A stretch of 64,000 bases of DNA from Slackia exigua ATCC 700122 (GTDB lineage Bacteria; Actinomycetota; Coriobacteriia; Coriobacteriales; Eggerthellaceae), in assembly GCF_000162875.1 (NCBI RefSeq), contig NZ_GG700631.1, positions 48,258 to 112,257 of the forward strand, in the 5' to 3' direction. A program made the position numbers and the translations under genes. Shown in pieces: positions 61,109-64,000 of the stretch. How positions within the stretch are numbered: position 1 is the first letter of the stretch; each line of letters begins with the position of its first letter. The notes under the pieces were generated by a model, which saw only the letters and a list, made by a program, of their open reading frames with translations, was not told the DNA's origin and did not search any database.

Positions 61109-61198
61109 CGTTGGCCCGCTTGACGCCGGCATGTTTTCCGTTGGTTTGCCTGCCATCGGTTTGCTTGTCGTCGGTTTGCCTATCGTTGCTCGACCTGC
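61109..61198. repeat. 15-bp tandem repeat after pdxR
   Basis: About six 15-base units are seen, with the best three at 61139-61183 (pattern CGTYGGTTTGCCTRY). They lie directly after the pdxR stop and the array has no gene in it. Flanking copies are degenerate. Confidence 0.65.
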
Positions 61199-61200
61199 TG

Positions 61201-62634
61201 CTATTTCGCCTGCCGCCGTTCAGCGCGCTCTATCGATTCGCAAACGATGGCGGCCGCGCGCATAAGCGTTTCGCGCTCGATGCCGTCATACTGCATCACG
61301 AAGCGGACGCGGCCATCCGGGGCCATCATGCCTCCCAGATCATACCGTTCGAGCGGCGCCAATCCGACACCCCGCTCGGCCGCACGTCTCGCGATGTCCT
61401 CGGCGCGGGCGGGCGTGTCCACGCAGAGCACGAAGTGCAGGCCCGAATCGCATTCCTCGTACGAAAGCCGGCCTGCGATCGGGCTTTCGCGAAAAGCACC
61501 GATCAGGCAATCGCGCGCCGCGCGGGCCTTGGTGCGATACCTGCCGACATGACGCTCGTATCCCCCTGACTCCATGAGGCGGGCGAGCGCGATCTGGTCG
61601 ATGGCCCCGACCGTCGATGCGAAACAGCCCAGCACGCGTTCGAGATCCTCATCCAGCTCGCTGGGGAACACGCCGAACGCGATGCGCAGCGACGGGCTCA
61701 GGCTCTTCGAGAATGTGCTTAGATAGATGACCTTGCCCTCGGCATCGATGCTGCTGAGCGACGGGATCGGTTTGCCCGAAAGCCTGAACTCCCAGTCGTA
61801 GTCGTCTTCGACGATGTACCGATCGTCTGCCTGCGATGCCCATCTTAAGAGCTCGTAACGCCGCGATACCGTGGTCACGCGCCCCGTGGGGAACTGGTGA
61901 GAAGGCATGACGTGGACCAGGGATGCCGCGCTCTTCTCGAGCATGGAGCAATCGATGCCCTCGACATCGAGCGGCATCGGCGCAACGCGCCAGCCCATCG
62001 TTTCGTAGATGCCCTTGATCATCCCGTATCCGGGCGATTCGAGCGCAACGGCCCCGGCGCGTCCCCGCCGCCTCCGCATCAACGCCACAAGCCCGTAGAG
62101 CATCGGAGCGCCGGCAGCGACGACGATCCTGTCCGGACCGGTCGTGATGCCGCGAGCACGCGCAAGCCATGACGCGATGCATTCCCTCAGCCTCTGCGAT
62201 CCCTGGGGCGGCTGTCGCGCGAACAGGTCCTGCTCGGATTCATGCGCGATGACGTCGCGAAGCGTCTTCTCCCAAAGCCGGGCGAACGATCGGTCGGAGC
62301 ATGCGGGCGCCGACGAGAAATCCGCGACGGCGAAGGTCGGACGGGACGTCACGGCACGCGACGATACGGGCCTTGTCACATGAGGGCGCGTCGCGATGCT
62401 GCGCACGTAGTATCCGCTGCGTTCGCGAGACACGATGTACCCTTCGGCTTGCAGCTGGCGATAGGCGCTTTCGACGGTTATCACGCTCACGCCGAGGTCG
62501 GCCGCCAGGCTTCGTTTCGAAGGAAGACGATCGTCCGGCAGCAGATTCCCGGCAAGGATGTCATCGCGGATATGGCGGTAGAGACTTTCGTACAGACTCA
62601 AGTTCCCGCGATCCGCAAGATCGTAGATGCGCAT
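61201..62634 (-). CDS. pdxR: PdxR-type MocR regulator of vitamin B6 synthesis
   Basis: A 477-residue fusion of a GntR winged helix (residues 10-80: NLLPDDRLPSKRSLAADLGVSVITVESAYRQLQAEG) and a class I aminotransferase-like domain. The PLP-binding Lys is Lys310 in TFSKSLSPSLR, and the family has DYDWEFR near 279-284. MocR regulators use PLP as effector. The gene is divergent from pdxS and pdxT, the usual arrangement for PdxR, so it likely activates or represses them and itself. The inverted repeat at 62701-62730 between the genes fits a control site. Confidence 0.9.
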   Translation of the reverse strand: MRIYDLADRGNLSLYESLYRHIRDDILAGNLLPDDRLPSKRSLAADLGVSVITVESAYRQLQAEGYIVSRERSGYYVRSIATRPHVTRPVSSRAVTSRPTFAVADFSSAPACSDRSFARLWEKTLRDVIAHESEQDLFARQPPQGSQRLRECIASWLARARGITTGPDRIVVAAGAPMLYGLVALMRRRRGRAGAVALESPGYGMIKGIYETMGWRVAPMPLDVEGIDCSMLEKSAASLVHVMPSHQFPTGRVTTVSRRYELLRWASQADDRYIVEDDYDWEFRLSGKPIPSLSSIDAEGKVIYLSTFSKSLSPSLRIAFGVFPSELDEDLERVLGCFASTVGAIDQIALARLMESGGYERHVGRYRTKARAARDCLIGAFRESPIAGRLSYEECDSGLHFVLCVDTPARAEDIARRAAERGVGLAPLERYDLGGMMAPDGRVRFVMQYDGIERETLMRAAAIVCESIERAERRQAK

Positions 62635-62667
62635 GGCTTCCCTTTTTTGGTCATATCGAAGTAACTG

Positions 62668-62685
62668 TTCTGACTATATTCTGAC
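62668..62685. promoter_or_regulatory. Direct repeat TTCTGAC, possible PdxR site
   Basis: TTCTGAC occurs at 62668-62674 and again at 62679-62685, 11 bases apart, one helical turn. PdxR-type regulators often bind direct repeats. It lies between the two divergent genes. Confidence 0.45.
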
Positions 62686-62700
62686 ATTATCATTTTTGCA

Positions 62701-62730
62701 TTCATTGAATATTCCGCCATATTCAATGAA
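62701..62730. promoter_or_regulatory. Perfect 12-bp inverted repeat between pdxR and pdxS
   Basis: TTCATTGAATAT (62701-62712) and ATATTCAATGAA (62719-62730) are fully complementary across TCCGCC. A candidate pdxS promoter (TTGCAT at 62696-62701, TATTCA at 62720-62725, 18-base spacing) overlaps it, so binding here would control pdxST. Confidence 0.65.
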
Positions 62731-62776
62731 GCACTATGCTTCGCCGAAACCATGGCTCGGATGAAGGAGATGCCCC

Positions 62777-63652
62777 ATGAACGTCGACAGGATCAAACTC
62801 AACAGAGAGCTCGCCCAGATGCTCAAAGGCGGCGTCATCATGGATGTGACGACGCCGGAACAGGCGCGCGTGGCGGAGAAGGCCGGTGCGTGCGCGGTCA
62901 TGGCGCTCGAACGCATCCCCGCGGACATCCGCGCGGCCGGCGGCGTCTCGCGCATGAGCGATCCCGAGATGATCAAGGGAATCCAGAAGGCCGTGAGCAT
63001 TCCCGTCATGGCCAAGGTCCGCATCGGCCATTTCGTGGAAGCGCAGATCCTCCAAGCCATCGACATCGACTACATCGACGAATCGGAAGTCCTCTCTCCT
63101 GCCGACGATGCCTACCACATCGACAAAACCGCGTTCGACGTTCCGTTCGTCTGCGGGGCGCGCGACCTCGGCGAGGCGCTGCGCCGCATAGCCGAGGGCG
63201 CGACGATGATCCGTACGAAGGGAGAGCCGGGCACGGGCGACGTCGTGCAAGCCGTGCGTCACATGAGGCTCATCAACTCCCAGATCAGGCATGTGCGGTC
63301 TTTGCGTGACGACGAGCTGTTCGAAGAGGCCAAGCGTCTGGAAGTGCCCGTGGAGCTTATCCGCGGCGTGCATGAAAGCGGCCGCCTTCCCGTCGTCAAC
63401 TTCGCGGCCGGCGGTGTCGCCACGCCCGCGGATGCCGCGCTGATGATGCAGCTCGGTGCAGAAGGCGTCTTCGTCGGAAGCGGCATCTTCAAGAGCGGGG
63501 ATCCTGCGAAGCGCGCCGATGCGATCGTGAAAGCCGTCGCGAACTACGAGGACGCCAAGCTGATCGCGGAGCTCTCGTCAGGTCTCGGCGAGGCCATGGT
63601 GGGCATCAATGCGGATGAAATAGAGCTCATCATGGAAGAACGCGGCCGGTGA
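62777..63652 (+). CDS. pdxS: Pyridoxal 5'-phosphate synthase subunit PdxS
   Basis: PdxS joins ribose 5-phosphate, glyceraldehyde 3-phosphate and ammonia to make PLP. The 291-residue TIM barrel has the two catalytic lysines Lys80 (AKVRIGH) and Lys148 ([10 protein letters not shown]), plus [29 protein letters not shown]. The ATG has GAAGGAG upstream. The stop overlaps the pdxT start by one base (TGATG). This is the deoxyxylulose-independent B6 route of many Gram-positive bacteria. Confidence 0.97.
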   Translation: MNVDRIKLNRELAQMLKGGVIMDVTTPEQARVAEKAGACAVMALERIPADIRAAGGVSRMSDPEMIKGIQKAVSIPVMAKVRIGHFVEAQILQAIDIDYIDESEVLSPADDAYHIDKTAFDVPFVCGARDLGEALRRIAEGATMIRTKGEPGTGDVVQAVRHMRLINSQIRHVRSLRDDELFEEAKRLEVPVELIRGVHESGRLPVVNFAAGGVATPADAALMMQLGAEGVFVGSGIFKSGDPAKRADAIVKAVANYEDAKLIAELSSGLGEAMVGINADEIELIMEERGR

Positions 63653-64000
63653 TGGGTGCCGAACGCGTCGGGATCCTTGCGGTGCAAGGCGCCTTCGCCG
63701 AGCACGAACGCATGCTGTCTGAGCTCGGCGTGGAATGCATCGAGCTCAGACAAGCGTCCGACCTGCATAAAGGATTCGATCGTTTAGTATTGCCGGGAGG
63801 AGAGAGCACGGCTCAGGGCCGGATGCTGCGAGAACTCGGCATGCTGGAGCCTCTGCGCGACATGATCGAGGCCGGCATGCCGACGTTCGGAACCTGCGCC
63901 GGCCTGATACTCATGGCCGAGCGCATAGACGGCATCAATGGGGATGGAAGCGCTGTGGACAGCCAGCACAACGCTACCTGGCTTGGGACGCTTCCGGTCA
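63652..64000 (+). CDS. pdxT: Glutaminase subunit PdxT, C-terminus missing
   Basis: PdxT releases ammonia from glutamine for PdxS. The 116 visible codons hold [26 protein letters not shown], the LVLPGGESTA loop and the nucleophile Cys82 in GTCAGLIL. The catalytic His and Glu lie beyond the right edge. The frame starts at the ATG that shares its A with the pdxS stop and is open to the end of the window. Confidence 0.95.
   Translation, partial: MGAERVGILAVQGAFAEHERMLSELGVECIELRQASDLHKGFDRLVLPGGESTAQGRMLRELGMLEPLRDMIEAGMPTFGTCAGLILMAERIDGINGDGSAVDSQHNATWLGTLPV

Noticed and set aside
1-64000. tRNA, rRNA or riboswitch genes
   Set aside because: No cloverleaf with CCA-type acceptor end, rRNA segment or known riboswitch core could be recognised by eye. 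A tRNAscan and Rfam search would settle this.

Overview
The window is high-GC DNA from a strict or facultative anaerobe of the Actinomycetota. Gene content points to the Coriobacteriia, most likely family Eggerthellaceae (Eggerthella, Slackia, Gordonibacter and relatives). The markers are several Tat-exported FAD reductases, each next to a membrane-anchored LuxR-type regulator, a fatty-acid operon with fabK and a MarR regulator, and sortase-anchored Cna-B adhesins. The family call is inference from gene content; no rRNA or tRNA gene was recognised.

Layout. (1) 1-0.9 kb: an IS3-family transposase cut by the left edge. (2) 1.2-6.4 kb: a large Cna-B cell-wall protein, a small secreted peptide and a membrane diguanylate cyclase with an 11-C tract in its last part. 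(3) 6.3-15.4 kb, minus strand: a type II fatty-acid operon read as degV, a MarR/FabT-like gene, acpP, fabK, fabD, fabG, fabF, fabZ and an accD-accA fusion. fabH, accB and accC are absent, and the fusion carries an N-terminal domain that resembles the start of biotin carboxylase. (4) 15.6-18.7 kb: a GntP-family permease and glycerate kinase. (5) 18.7-19.5 kb: a repeat-rich gene desert. (6) 19.5-39 kb: an anaerobic respiration island with four flavoprotein reductases, four LuxR-type membrane regulators, a second Cna-B adhesin with a beta-helix region, a ferric-reductase-like membrane protein and a TipA-like MerR regulator. (7) 39.3-45 kb: a minimal alkyltransferase, a minisatellite, a zinc-ribbon membrane protein, a tRNA-binding protein and a three-gene membrane operon of unknown role. 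(8) 45.1-45.9 kb: the C-terminal remnant of a fifth flavoprotein next to a RelB/RelE toxin-antitoxin pair. (9) 46-50.7 kb: a lantibiotic-immunity-type ABC transporter with a two-component system. (10) 50.8-53.5 kb: two Fic proteins flanking a B3/B4-domain protein. (11) 53.7-61 kb: TetR, an ECF S/T/ATPase module and two exporter-fold ABC half-transporters in one operon, probably for uptake of a metal chelate or cofactor. (12) 61.2-64 kb: divergent pdxR and pdxST for pyridoxal 5'-phosphate synthesis; pdxT is cut by the right edge.

How the parts fit. The flavoproteins probably reduce small organic electron acceptors at the cell surface, each switched on by its neighbouring LuxR sensor. Two of these promoters carry paired operator-like repeats, and the repeat sequence differs between them. 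The fatty-acid operon contains its own likely lipid-responsive regulator and a fatty-acid-binding DegV protein. Other systems (MerR promoter with 19-bp spacer, TetR triple site, PdxR inverted repeat, RelB palindrome) show readable local control sites.
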